Both the position numbers and the translations under genes were made by a program. A DNA stretch of 64,000 bases from Streptomyces sp. NBC_00306. GTDB taxonomy: Bacteria > Actinomycetota > Actinomycetes > Streptomycetales > Streptomycetaceae. Shown piece after piece: positions 1 through 8,075 of the stretch. Each line of letters starts with the position of its first letter. The first letter of the stretch is position 1. The notes below the pieces were generated by a model, which saw only the letters and a program-made list of their open reading frames with translations, had not been told where the DNA came from and did not search any database. Location of the stretch: contig NZ_CP108032.1 of assembly GCF_036169555.1 (NCBI RefSeq), positions 4,588,001 to 4,652,000 of the forward strand, in the 5' to 3' direction.

Positions 1-584
1 ACGGAGTCCTCCGGACTGCGTTCGACCTCGTTGGCGTCGAGCATCTCGCCGGTCGTGACCTCCAGCCGGAAGCGGCTGGACTTGAAGTGGTCGGCGACCA
101 GGTTCCGCGCGATCGTGACCAGCCAGGCCCCGAAGTCGCGGCCCTGCCAGGTGAAGGTGGAGATTCGGCGCAGGGCCCGCAGGAACGTCTCACTCGTGAG
201 GTCCTCCGCCGTCGCCTTCCCGCCCACCCGGTAGTAGATGTAGCGGTAGACAGTGTCGCTGTACTGGTCGTAGAGACGGCCGAATGCTTCCGCCTCGCCC
301 GCCTGGGCGCGTTCGACCAGCTCCATCATGCGGGCGCTGTCGCTGTCGGCGCTGGGCCGGCGGGCGGTGGTCGAGGCGCCGGAGCCGCCCCGGCTGCTCC
401 GTCTGCCGACCGCGCGGCCGTCGGCCAGGGCGTAGCAGGGAGCGGCGGGGCCGCTGGTGGCGAGGCGGGGCATGGCAAGGGCGGGGCCGGCGTACGCGGT
501 GGGGACGAAACCGCGCAGGTGGTCGAGGACCGCCGCGCGGAGCGTAGCCAGGCCCGAGGCGTCAACCCCGACGTGTGGGTACAC
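1..584 (-). CDS. bldN: ECF sigma factor BldN, N-terminal part (runs off window start)
   Basis: This encodes the RNA polymerase sigma factor for aerial mycelium development and chaplin/rodlin expression in Streptomyces. About 194 codons are present; the rest, with most of region 4, lies beyond base 1. The GTG start at 584 gives VYPHVGVDASG, preceded by GGGAG four bases away. Residues 1 to about 85 form the Ala/Arg/Ser-rich extension that marks BldN, known in S. coelicolor as a pro-sequence removed by proteolysis. Region 2 follows (SARMMELVERAQAGEAEAFG, YDQYSDTVYRYIYYRVGG, DLTSETFLRALRR, then FGAWLVTIARNLVADHFK). The 289 bases upstream (585-873) hold no gene and should carry its promoter and leader. 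I found no convincing BldD box there. Confidence 0.95.
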   Translation of the reverse strand, partial: MYPHVGVDASGLATLRAAVLDHLRGFVPTAYAGPALAMPRLATSGPAAPCYALADGRAVGRRSSRGGSGASTTARRPSADSDSARMMELVERAQAGEAEAFGRLYDQYSDTVYRYIYYRVGGKATAEDLTSETFLRALRRISTFTWQGRDFGAWLVTIARNLVADHFKSSRFRLEVTTGEMLDANEVERSPEDS

Positions 585-873
585 GGGACTCCCAGAGGCA
601 GAGCTTCCATCACGTGCAGTGCGGGAATGTTCACCCGTCGTGGCGACTGGTGGGTTCCCGTATGCGTTTGAGGAGAATAACGCTTCGTACAGGCAGTGCT
701 ACACCCAGTTGCTCAAATCATCGTTTCCGTCGCTTCTGTTACGCCTCGGTGGCGGTTCAAGTAGCAGATCGTGAACGTTTGTTGATCGAAAAGCTTCGCG
801 ATATGACTCATCGCAGGGTGCGCCGCAGCCTGTTCCCTGCGGCCGGGAGCGTCCCGGATCGTCGCTCTGCGTG

Positions 874-1815
874 TCAGCGGCGGCGGCGGTGCAGGGCGAC
901 CGCGGCGGCCGTACCACCGGCGATGGCGCCGACGCCGGCCGCCGCCGGGATGCCGACCTTGGCCGCCTTGCGGCCGGTGCGGTAGTCACGCAGTCGCCAT
1001 TCGCGCTCGCGTGCGTGCTTGCGCAGCTTCGTGTCCGGATTGATCGCATACGGATGCCCGACGAGCGAAAGCATCGGGATGTCGTTGTGCGAATCGCTGT
1101 ACGCGGCGCAGCGGGCGAGCTCCAGGCCCTCGGCCGCGGCCAGGGCGCGGACCGCCTCGGCCTTCGCCGGGCCGTGCAGCGGCTCGCCGACGAGCTTCCC
1201 GGTGTAGACGCCGTCGACGGACTCGGCGACCGTGCCCAGTGCGCCGGTCAGGCCGAGGCGGCGGGCGATGATCGTCGCGGTCTCCACCGGGGCGGCGGTC
1301 ACCAGCCAGACCTTCTGGCCCGCGTCCAGGTGCGCCTGCGCGAGCGCGCGGGTGCCGGGCCAGATGCGGTCGGCCATGTACTCGTCGTAGATCTCCTCGC
1401 CGATGCTCATCAGTTCGGAGACGCGGTGCCCCTTCACGATGGACAGGGCGGACTCGCGGACGTCCTGCATGTGCTCGGGGTCCTCGACCCCGGCGAGCCG
1501 GAACCAGGTCTGCTGCCAGGCGAATCTGGCCAGCTCACGGCGCTGGAAGAACTTCCGCTTGTACAGGCCGCGGCCGAAGTGGAAGATCGCGGCGCCCTGC
1601 ATCACGGTGTTGTCGAGGTCGAAGAAGGCGGCGGCCCGATCGTCCCCGAGGACGGGGAAGTCGGGTTCGGCGGGCGGGGCGAAGCCGTCCAGCGTGCCGA
1701 ATTCGTCGAGCTGCTGCGACGTCTTGCGCGCTGCCTCGGCTGCTGCCTCGCCGGCGAGCACGCTCCTTGCGGTGGCGGAGCGCCTACGGGGGGTGAGCCA
1801 TCCCAGTGCGGCCAT
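874..1815 (-). CDS. HAD-superfamily subfamily IB phosphatase
   Basis: This is a HAD-type hydrolase of the IB group, related to phosphoserine and lysophospholipid phosphatases. It carries motif I with the nucleophile Asp (AAFFDLDNTVMQG), motif II (VWLVTAAPVE), a lysine region (GPAKAEAV) and motif III (AAYSDSHNDIPML). The C-terminus is a short Gly/Ala hydrophobic stretch followed by a basic tail (LHRRRR), so the protein may sit at the membrane. The ATG at 1815 (MAALGWLTPRRRS) was chosen; an in-frame GTG at 1854 would add 13 residues, and neither has a strong ribosome binding site. In Streptomyces this gene commonly lies next to bldN. The substrate cannot be told from the sequence. Confidence 0.85.
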   Translation of the reverse strand: MAALGWLTPRRRSATARSVLAGEAAAEAARKTSQQLDEFGTLDGFAPPAEPDFPVLGDDRAAAFFDLDNTVMQGAAIFHFGRGLYKRKFFQRRELARFAWQQTWFRLAGVEDPEHMQDVRESALSIVKGHRVSELMSIGEEIYDEYMADRIWPGTRALAQAHLDAGQKVWLVTAAPVETATIIARRLGLTGALGTVAESVDGVYTGKLVGEPLHGPAKAEAVRALAAAEGLELARCAAYSDSHNDIPMLSLVGHPYAINPDTKLRKHAREREWRLRDYRTGRKAAKVGIPAAAGVGAIAGGTAAAVALHRRRR

Positions 1816-1971
1816 GGCGTGAGCATAGCCAGTCTGTTCGGGACTTCCCGACACGCCGGTGTGCCATGGCGTGAACTCTGCGCGACCGCTCTGTTAAACG
1901 GGTGATGCCGCTCTGCCGGGGGGCGCGGCGCGGGGGACCGGGCAGGCCGTGCACGGGCGGAGAATGGCTCC

Positions 1972-2247
1972 ATGAGTCCTCTGTTGCGGCGCGCGAAGAA
2001 GAAGCCCGGCGAGCGAGTGGTGACGCTGATCGGCAAACCGGAGTGTCATCTGTGCGACGACGCCCGGGCGGTCGTCGAGGAGGTGTGCGCCGAGACGGGC
2101 GCGTCGTGGGAGGAGAAGGACATCACCCAGGACGAGGCGCTGCACCGGGCGTACTGGGAGCAGATCCCGGTGGTGCTCGTCGACGGCGAGCAGCACACGT
2201 TCTGGAGGGTGGACCCGGGGCGGCTGCGGCGCGCGCTGGGGGCCTGA
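1972..2247 (+). CDS. Glutaredoxin-like thiol-disulfide protein
   Basis: A 91-residue thioredoxin-fold protein of the short glutaredoxin-like (DUF836) family. The redox motif is CHLC at residues 25-28, followed by a cis-Pro-like segment (IPVVLVDGEQ). The length is normal for the family. It probably acts in cytosolic thiol exchange; no partner is visible. It lies divergently from the HAD phosphatase and upstream of the redox regulator rex, about 350 bases apart, with a separate promoter for rex between them. The ATG at 1972 follows a weak purine stretch (GGAGAATGGCTCC). Confidence 0.88.
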   Translation: MSPLLRRAKKKPGERVVTLIGKPECHLCDDARAVVEEVCAETGASWEEKDITQDEALHRAYWEQIPVVLVDGEQHTFWRVDPGRLRRALGA

Positions 2248-2462
2248 CTCCCCCTTATGGCCGACTGCGGCGCCGCGCACGGCCGCGGGGGGCTGTTCGG
2301 CGGGTGTTCCGGCACTGTCACGGCTCTATCGGGACGCGAGGGGGACAGGGCACAGTAGACGGTCTCGGGGCGTATACGTGAGGAGTGTGTACGGGTTTGC
2401 CCCCTTCGGAGCCCCAACGGGCCGATGCGGTTCGAGGTTCCAGGTTCACGCGCGCGAAATGC

Positions 2463-2476
2463 GTGACCCCGGTCAC
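2463..2476. promoter_or_regulatory. Crp-like palindrome upstream of rex
   Basis: GTGACCCCGGTCAC is a near-perfect inverted repeat: GTGACC, a two-base centre, GGTCAC. It fits the reported Streptomyces Crp motif GTG-N6-GNCAC exactly. It lies about 40 bases upstream of the Rex operator. The motif carries little information, so a chance match in GC-rich DNA is quite possible. Confidence 0.4.
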
Positions 2477-2503
2477 TTTGCGCGGACAAAACGGACACCA
2501 TCT

Positions 2504-2532
2504 TTGTGCACGCGTTCACAAAGACATAGCCT
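2504..2532 (+). promoter_or_regulatory. Probable rex-hem promoter
   Basis: TTGTGC (2504-2509) and TAGCCT (2527-2532) are separated by 17 bases, which suits a vegetative sigma promoter. The Rex operator overlaps the -35 hexamer, so bound Rex would block polymerase. The start codon of rex lies 66 bases downstream. The element is inferred from spacing and operator overlap only. Confidence 0.5.
2505..2520. promoter_or_regulatory. Rex operator (ROP)
   Basis: TGTGCACGCGTTCACA differs at one base from the Rex operator consensus TGTGAACGCGTTCACA. It is flanked by T and A runs as in known sites. The position directly upstream of rex supports redox autoregulation of rex-hemACD through NADH/NAD+ sensing, as known for S. 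coelicolor Rex. Confidence 0.88.
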
Positions 2533-2597
2533 GCATTCGACGGGGCGGTCTTGGAACACACGGCCGCCTGCAGCCTCGCTCATCCCGCAGGAGCACC

Positions 2598-3326
2598 GTG
2601 GCAACTGGCCGAAATCACCGACCGGCGACCCGTAGCCGAGGAATCCCCGAGGCCACCGTCGCCCGGCTTCCGCTGTACCTCCGCGCCCTCACGGCGCTGT
2701 CCGAGCGTTCCGTGCCGACCGTCTCCTCCGAGGAGCTGGCGGCCGCGGCGGGCGTGAACTCGGCGAAGCTGCGCAAGGACTTCTCCTACCTCGGCTCGTA
2801 CGGCACCCGGGGCGTCGGCTACGACGTGGAGTACCTCGTCTACCAGATCTCCCGCGAGCTGGGGCTCACGCAGGACTGGCCCGTGGTGATCGTCGGTATC
2901 GGTAACCTCGGCGCCGCGCTCGCCAACTACGGCGGCTTCGCCTCCCGTGGCTTCCGGGTCGCCGCGTTGATAGACGCGGACCCGACGATGGCCGGCAAGC
3001 CCGTCGCCGGCATCCCCGTCCAGCACACGGACGAGCTCGAGAAGATCATCAGCGACAACGGTGTGTCGATCGGCGTCATCTCCACGCCCGCCGGTGCCGC
3101 CCAGCAGGTGTGCGAGCGGCTGATCGCCGCCGGTGTCACCTCCATCCTCAACTTCGCCCCCACCGTCCTCTCCGTGCCCGACGGCGTCGATGTGCGCAAG
3201 GTCGACCTCTCGATCGAGCTGCAGATCCTCGCCTTCCACGAGCAGCGGAAGGCCGGCGAGGAGGCCGAGGCCGCGGCAGGCCGGAAGGGACCCGACGGGG
3301 ACATGCCCGCCGTGATGCCGGCATGA
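2598..3326 (+). CDS. rex: Redox-sensing transcriptional repressor Rex
   Basis: A 242-residue homodimeric repressor that binds DNA when NAD+ is high and is released by NADH, controlling respiratory and heme genes. The N-terminal winged helix (about 17-85) contains SEELAAAAGVNSAKLRKDF; the Rossmann domain begins at WPVVIVGIGNLG (GxGxxG-type motif near residue 100) and ends with the swapped C-terminal helix (ELQILAFHEQRK). The GTG at 2598 was chosen because AGGAG lies five bases before it and the protein then starts VATGRNHRPATRSRG, as in Streptomyces Rex. The stop codon overlaps the hemA start (ATGA), so translation is coupled. Confidence 0.96.
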   Translation: MATGRNHRPATRSRGIPEATVARLPLYLRALTALSERSVPTVSSEELAAAAGVNSAKLRKDFSYLGSYGTRGVGYDVEYLVYQISRELGLTQDWPVVIVGIGNLGAALANYGGFASRGFRVAALIDADPTMAGKPVAGIPVQHTDELEKIISDNGVSIGVISTPAGAAQQVCERLIAAGVTSILNFAPTVLSVPDGVDVRKVDLSIELQILAFHEQRKAGEEAEAAAGRKGPDGDMPAVMPA

Positions 3327-4981
3327 GCCTCCTGGTCGTCGGACTGAGCCACCGCAGCGCGCCGGTCAGCGTGCTGGAGCGGGCGTCGCTGTCCGCGGAC
3401 GCGCAGGTCAAGCTGCTGCACGACACGCTCGCCGCGGAGCCGGCGGCGGAGGCCGCGGTGCTGGCCACCTGCAACCGCATCGAGCTCTACGCCGACGTGG
3501 ACAAGTTCCACGCGGGTGTGGCCGAGCTGTCCACCCTGCTCGCGCAGCACAGCGGGGTGGGGCTGGAGGAGCTCACCCCCTATCTGTACGTGCACTACGA
3601 GGACCGTGCGGTGCACCACCTGTTCTCGGTGGCGTGCGGGCTGGACTCGATGGTCGTGGGCGAGGGGCAGATCCTCGGCCAGATCAAGGACGCGCTGGCG
3701 CTGGGGCAGGAACTGCACACCGCCGGGCGGCTGATCAACGACCTGTTCCAGCAGGCGCTGCGGGTCGGCAAGCGCGCCCACAGCGAGACCGGGATCGACC
3801 GGGCCGGGCAGTCGCTCGTGACCTTCGGCCTGGAGCAGCTCGCGGAGGGCGCGGACGTCGAGAAGTGGGCGGCGGACAAGCGGGTGCTGGTGATCGGCGC
3901 CGGCTCGATGTCCTCGCTCGCCGCGACGACGCTGGCGCGCCTCGGTGTGGGCGAGCTCGTCGTCGCCAACCGGACGCTGGACCGCGCTGAACGACTGGCC
4001 TCCGTGCTCGCGGAGACGGGCGGGGTGACCGCGCGGGCGGTGCCCATGGCTGCGGTCGCCGACGAACTGACACGTGCCGATGCGGTGGTGTCCTGCACCG
4101 GAGCGACCGGTCTCGTCCTGACGGCGGAGTCGGTCGCGACCGCGCTGGCCGAGCATGTGGTGCCGGTGGGCGCGGACGCCGCGTCGGCGGTCCAGGACCT
4201 GCGCGCGCCCGACGGCAGCCTGGTCGCGCGGCTGGCCGAGTTCGCCGCGCGGGACGGGCGGGTCGCGGACCTCACCGTCGGCGCCGAGCCCCGGGTCCCT
4301 GCCCCCGATGCCGCGACGCAGGCCGGGTCCGCGAGCGGCGAGGCCGTCTGTCCCGTGGGACTGGACGAGCTGCACGTCGCGGAGACGCTGGCCCAGCACG
4401 GCGCCTGGATGGAGAACGCCGAGCGGACCCTGCCGCGCAACCCCGCACCCGTGCGCACCAACGGCGCGGTGCGTATCGGACTGCTCGATCTCGCCATGCC
4501 GCGGGACATCGATCACGCCGTCCACCGGCTCCCCGGTGTGCGGCTCGTCGACATCGAATCGCTCGCCGAGGCGTCCGCCGACGCCCCGATGGCCGCCGAT
4601 GTCGATCAGGTGCGCAGCATCGTGTCCGACGAGGTCGCCGCGTTCGGTGCCGCCCAGCGGGCCGCGCGCATCACGCCGACCGTCGTCGCGCTGCGCACCA
4701 TGGCCGCCGATGTCGTCGCCGGTGAGATCGCGCGCCTGGAGGGGCGGCTCACCGGTCTCGACGAGAAGCAGCGCGCCGAGATCAACCAGACCGTCCGCCG
4801 CGTCGTCGACAAGCTGCTCCACGCGCCCACCGTGCGCGTCAAGCAGCTCGCCAGCGAGCCCGGCGGCGCCGGATACGCCGACGCACTGCGGACGCTCTTC
4901 GACCTCGACCCGGAGACGGTCGCCTCCGTCAGCCGGGCCGACATGAATGACGCAGACGTCAAGAACCGAGGGCGAGTATGA
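3323..4981 (+). CDS. hemA: Glutamyl-tRNA reductase
   Basis: The first committed enzyme of C5-pathway tetrapyrrole synthesis: NADPH-dependent reduction of glutamyl-tRNA to glutamate-1-semialdehyde. The protein has 552 residues. The catalytic cysteine is Cys50 in VLATCNRIELYA; the conserved block GLDSMVVGEGQILGQIKDA follows, then the NADPH Rossmann motif VLVIGAGSMSSLAA and a C-terminal dimerisation domain. It is longer than the roughly 420 residues of most bacterial forms because of an insertion in the NADPH domain (around LRAPDGSLVARLAEFAARDG to MENAERTLPRNP), which I recall as usual for Streptomyces. It overlaps rex at its start and hemC at its end by four bases each. Confidence 0.96.
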   Translation: MSLLVVGLSHRSAPVSVLERASLSADAQVKLLHDTLAAEPAAEAAVLATCNRIELYADVDKFHAGVAELSTLLAQHSGVGLEELTPYLYVHYEDRAVHHLFSVACGLDSMVVGEGQILGQIKDALALGQELHTAGRLINDLFQQALRVGKRAHSETGIDRAGQSLVTFGLEQLAEGADVEKWAADKRVLVIGAGSMSSLAATTLARLGVGELVVANRTLDRAERLASVLAETGGVTARAVPMAAVADELTRADAVVSCTGATGLVLTAESVATALAEHVVPVGADAASAVQDLRAPDGSLVARLAEFAARDGRVADLTVGAEPRVPAPDAATQAGSASGEAVCPVGLDELHVAETLAQHGAWMENAERTLPRNPAPVRTNGAVRIGLLDLAMPRDIDHAVHRLPGVRLVDIESLAEASADAPMAADVDQVRSIVSDEVAAFGAAQRAARITPTVVALRTMAADVVAGEIARLEGRLTGLDEKQRAEINQTVRRVVDKLLHAPTVRVKQLASEPGGAGYADALRTLFDLDPETVASVSRADMNDADVKNRGRV

Positions 4982-5937
4982 CCGAGAGGGCACTGAGACT
5001 CGGGACCAGGCGCAGCAAGCTCGCCATGGCCCAGTCCGGGCAAGTGGCTCAGGCGGTGCGCCAGTTGACCGGCCGTGCCGTCGAGCTCGTCGAGATCACC
5101 ACGTACGGGGACACCTCCCGTGAGCATCTCGCGCAGATCGGCGGTACGGGGGTCTTCGTCACCGCGCTGCGGGACGCCCTGCTGCGGGGTGACGTCGACT
5201 TCTGCGTTCACTCGCTGAAGGACCTGCCCACCACGCAGCCCGACGACCTCACGCTCGCGGCCGTGCCGCGGCGCGAGGACGCGCGGGACGTGCTGGTGGC
5301 GCGCGACGGACTGACCTTCGACCGGCTGAACGACGGTGCCCGCATCGGCACCGGTTCGCCGCGGCGGATGGCGCAGCTGAACGCATACGCCCGCGCGCAC
5401 CACCTGCGCATAGAGACCGTGCCGATCCGGGGCAACATCGACACCCGGATCGGATACGTACGAAGCGGGGAGCTGGACGCGGTGGTTCTCGCCGCCGCCG
5501 GGCTCCACCGCATCGGAAGGATCGAGGAGGCGACCGACTTCCTGTCGGTCGACTTCGTCCTGCCGGCCCCCGGCCAGGGGGCCCTGGCGATCGAGTGCAC
5601 CGCACAGAACGCGGAACTCGCCGCCGTACTCGCCGAGCTCGACGACCCGTACACCCGGGTCGCCGTGACCGCCGAGCGTTCCCTGCTCGCCGCCCTGGAG
5701 GCCGGCTGCAGCGCACCTGTGGGTGCGCTTGCCGACCTGTTGGCCGACGGACAGGTTGTCACCGAAATGCGCCTGCGCGGCGTCGTCGGCACCACCGACG
5801 GCTCGACGCTGGTGCAGCTGTCCACCACCGGTCCCGTACCCACGTCGCACGGCGACGCCATCGCGCTCGGTCGCGAACTCGCGTCCGAGATGCTCGCCAA
5901 GGGTGCGGCCGGTCTTATGGGGGAGCGAGCACTTTGA
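4978..5937 (+). CDS. hemC: Porphobilinogen deaminase (hydroxymethylbilane synthase)
   Basis: Joins four porphobilinogen units into hydroxymethylbilane in the cytosol. At 319 residues it is full length. Hallmarks: LRLGTRRSKLAMAQS at the N-terminus, the conserved DFCVHSLKDLP block, the substrate-binding arginines in RIGTGSPRR and GNIDTR, and Cys244 in LEAGCSAPVGA, which carries the dipyrromethane cofactor. The ATG overlaps the hemA stop (ATGA) and its own stop overlaps the hemD start. Confidence 0.97.
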   Translation: MTERALRLGTRRSKLAMAQSGQVAQAVRQLTGRAVELVEITTYGDTSREHLAQIGGTGVFVTALRDALLRGDVDFCVHSLKDLPTTQPDDLTLAAVPRREDARDVLVARDGLTFDRLNDGARIGTGSPRRMAQLNAYARAHHLRIETVPIRGNIDTRIGYVRSGELDAVVLAAAGLHRIGRIEEATDFLSVDFVLPAPGQGALAIECTAQNAELAAVLAELDDPYTRVAVTAERSLLAALEAGCSAPVGALADLLADGQVVTEMRLRGVVGTTDGSTLVQLSTTGPVPTSHGDAIALGRELASEMLAKGAAGLMGERAL

Positions 5938-7592
5938 GCCCCATCGCCAATCCGACTTCGGCGTTCTCGGCACACGGGCACGTCACTTTCCTCGGCGCCG
6001 GTCCCGGCGACCCCGGACTGCTGACACTGCGCGCCGTCGAGGCACTCGCGGGAGCCGACGTACTGATCGCCGAGCCGGATGTACTCGACGTCGTACGCGG
6101 CCATGCGCGGGCGAGCGTGAGCACGCCTGAACTGACGGTTGTTGACGATGCGTCAACAGCCGCCGGAATCCCCGTACTCAGGGATGCGGCCAATCTTGTC
6201 ATGGAGGCCGCGCGCGGCGGCAAGCGGGTCGTCCGTGCCGTGACCGGTGATCCGGGACTGGACACCGACACAGGTCAGGAGATGCTGGCCTGCGCCGCGG
6301 AGGGAATTCCCTTCGAGGTCGTGCCCGGTGTCGCCACCGCGGTGGGCGTACCCGCGTACGCCGGTGTACCGCTGCGCGACGCCCAGGGCACGGACGTCCG
6401 GTTCGTCGACGCCCGTACCGCGAGTGAGCGGTGCTGGACCGAGATCGGCGCCAGCGACGGGACGGTCGTCGTCTCCAGCACGCTCGAGACCGTCGCCGCG
6501 GCGGCGGGCGAGCTGGTGGCCGCGGGCCGCAAGCCCGACACCCCGCTGACCGTGACGGTCGCCGGTACGACGACCCGTCAGCGGACCTGGACCGCGACGC
6601 TCGGCACGATCGCGCAGACCCTCAAGCAGGCGAAGGTGCTGCCTTCGCCCGAGGGGCACCGGTCCGTCATAGCCGTGGTCGGTGAGCGCAGCTCGGCTGC
6701 TCAGCGCGACCAGCTCGCGTGGTTCGAGTCCAAGCCGCTGTTCGGCTGGAAGGTGCTCGTGCCGAGGACCAAGGAGCAGGCGGCGTCGCTCTCCGACCAG
6801 CTTCGTTCCTACGGCGCGGTGCCGCACGAGGTGCCGACGATCGCCGTGGAGCCGCCGCGGACGCCGCAGCAGATGGAGCGGGCGGTCAAGGGGCTCGTCA
6901 CCGGACGGTACGAGTGGATCGCCTTCACCTCGGTGAACGCGGTCAAGGCGGTCCGGGAGAAGTTCGAGGAGTACGGGCTCGACGCGCGTGCCTTCGCGGG
7001 CATCAAGGTCGCGGCGGTCGGCGAGCAGACCGCGGCGGCGCTGGTCGACTTCGGTGTGAAGCCCGACCTGGTGCCGAGCGGTGAGCAGTCGGCGGCGGGT
7101 CTGCTGGAGGACTGGCCGCCGTACGACCCGGTCTTCGACCCGATCGACCGGGTGTTCCTGCCGCGCGCGGACATCGCGACGGAGACGCTGGTCGCGGGCC
7201 TCATCGAGCTGGGCTGGGAGGTCGACGACGTCACGGCCTACCGGACCGTGCGGGCGTCGCCGCCGCCGGCGGACACGCGTGAGGCGATCAAGGGCGGCGG
7301 GTTCGACGCGGTGCTGTTCACGTCGTCCTCGACGGTGCGGAACCTGGTCGGGATCGCGGGGAAGCCGCACAACGTCACCGTGATCGCGTGCATCGGTCCG
7401 GCGACCGCGAAGACGGCGGAGGAGCACGGGCTGCGGGTGGACGTGCTGTCGCCGGAGCCGTCGGTGCATCGGCTCGCCGAGGCGCTCGCGGAGTTCGGGG
7501 CGCGGAGGCGGGGTGCGGCGCTGGAGGCGGGCGAGCATGTGACGCGGCCGTCGGAGAGACGACCGGGGGGTCGTCGCCGCCGCACGACCTGA
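5934..7592 (+). CDS. hemD: Uroporphyrinogen-III synthase fused to a degenerate SAM-methyltransferase-like domain
   Basis: A 552-residue two-domain protein. Residues 1 to about 250 resemble uroporphyrinogen-III methyltransferase (VTFLGAGPGDPGLLTLRAVE, FEVVPGVATAVGVPAYAGVPL). The catalytic block GGDPxxFGRGxEE is replaced by TGDPGLDTDTGQEMLACAAE, and the YDRLV segment is missing. Residues from about 265 (FGWKVLVPRTKEQ) form uroporphyrinogen-III synthase, with AFTSVNAVKAV and FTSSSTVRNLVG. The TTG at 5934 overlaps the hemC stop and has GGGGGAG eight bases upstream. Likely role: ring closure of hydroxymethylbilane. The methyltransferase half may be inactive or structural. A fusion is common in actinomycetes. 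Confidence 0.92.
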   Translation: MSPIANPTSAFSAHGHVTFLGAGPGDPGLLTLRAVEALAGADVLIAEPDVLDVVRGHARASVSTPELTVVDDASTAAGIPVLRDAANLVMEAARGGKRVVRAVTGDPGLDTDTGQEMLACAAEGIPFEVVPGVATAVGVPAYAGVPLRDAQGTDVRFVDARTASERCWTEIGASDGTVVVSSTLETVAAAAGELVAAGRKPDTPLTVTVAGTTTRQRTWTATLGTIAQTLKQAKVLPSPEGHRSVIAVVGERSSAAQRDQLAWFESKPLFGWKVLVPRTKEQAASLSDQLRSYGAVPHEVPTIAVEPPRTPQQMERAVKGLVTGRYEWIAFTSVNAVKAVREKFEEYGLDARAFAGIKVAAVGEQTAAALVDFGVKPDLVPSGEQSAAGLLEDWPPYDPVFDPIDRVFLPRADIATETLVAGLIELGWEVDDVTAYRTVRASPPPADTREAIKGGGFDAVLFTSSSTVRNLVGIAGKPHNVTVIACIGPATAKTAEEHGLRVDVLSPEPSVHRLAEALAEFGARRRGAALEAGEHVTRPSERRPGGRRRRTT

Positions 7593-7601
7593 CACTGCGG
7601 G

Positions 7602-7654
7602 AGGGCCCGCGCCCCTGTTCCGGCTGCCGCCGGGGTGGGGGTGCGGGCCCTTTT
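7602..7654 (+). terminator. Intrinsic terminator after hemD
   Basis: The arms AGGGCCCGCGCCCC (7602-7615) and GGGGTGCGGGCCCT (7638-7651) pair with one G-T mismatch and are followed by TTTT. It starts ten bases after the hemD stop and probably ends the rex-hemACD transcript. Confidence 0.8.
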
Positions 7655-7688
7655 GCGTGCGGGGCAGGTTCAGCCCGTCCGGCGTGCT

Positions 7689-8005
7689 CCACGACGGTGG
7701 TGCGGCCGGTTCCCGGGGCGCTGCCCCGGACCCCGCGCCTCAATCGCCGGCGGGGCTGGATGTGCGGGCCCAGCCCATGGTGGGGCTGGTTGTGCGGGCA
7801 AGTTGAGCCCGTCCGGCGATTGAGGACACGCCCGTAGGGCGTGCCCCACGACGGTGGTGCGGCCGGTTCCCGGGGCGCTGCCCCGGACCCCGCGCCTCAA
7901 TCGCCGGCGAGGCTGAATGTGCGGGCCCAGCTCCACGGCGAGGCTGGATGTCCGGGCAAGTTCAGCCCGTCCGGCGATTGAGGACACGCCCGCCTCAATC
8001 GCCGG
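7689..8005. repeat. Cluster of Streptomyces-type intergenic repeats
   Basis: A 64-base segment occurs twice without change (7689-7752 and 7846-7909). It ends in CCTCAATCGCCGGCG. The motif CCTCAATCGCCGG recurs a third time at 7993-8005, and its inverse CCGGCGATTGAGGAC occurs at 7812-7826 and again around 7971-7985. The pieces can therefore pair into several hairpins. Elements with a CTCAATCGCCGG core are frequent between genes of Streptomyces chromosomes. The cluster fills the gap between the convergent hemD and NlpC/P60 genes (7655-8075), which contains no gene. Confidence 0.85.
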
Positions 8006-8075
8006 CGAGGCGAATGTGCGGGCCGCAGCCCCATGGCGGCGCGGGATGTCCGGGCTCACCCCGAGCGCGTGAGCA

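Noticed and set aside
585..873. BldD operator in the bldN upstream region, expected from knowledge of bldN control.
   Set aside because: No segment fits the BldD palindrome well enough to report.
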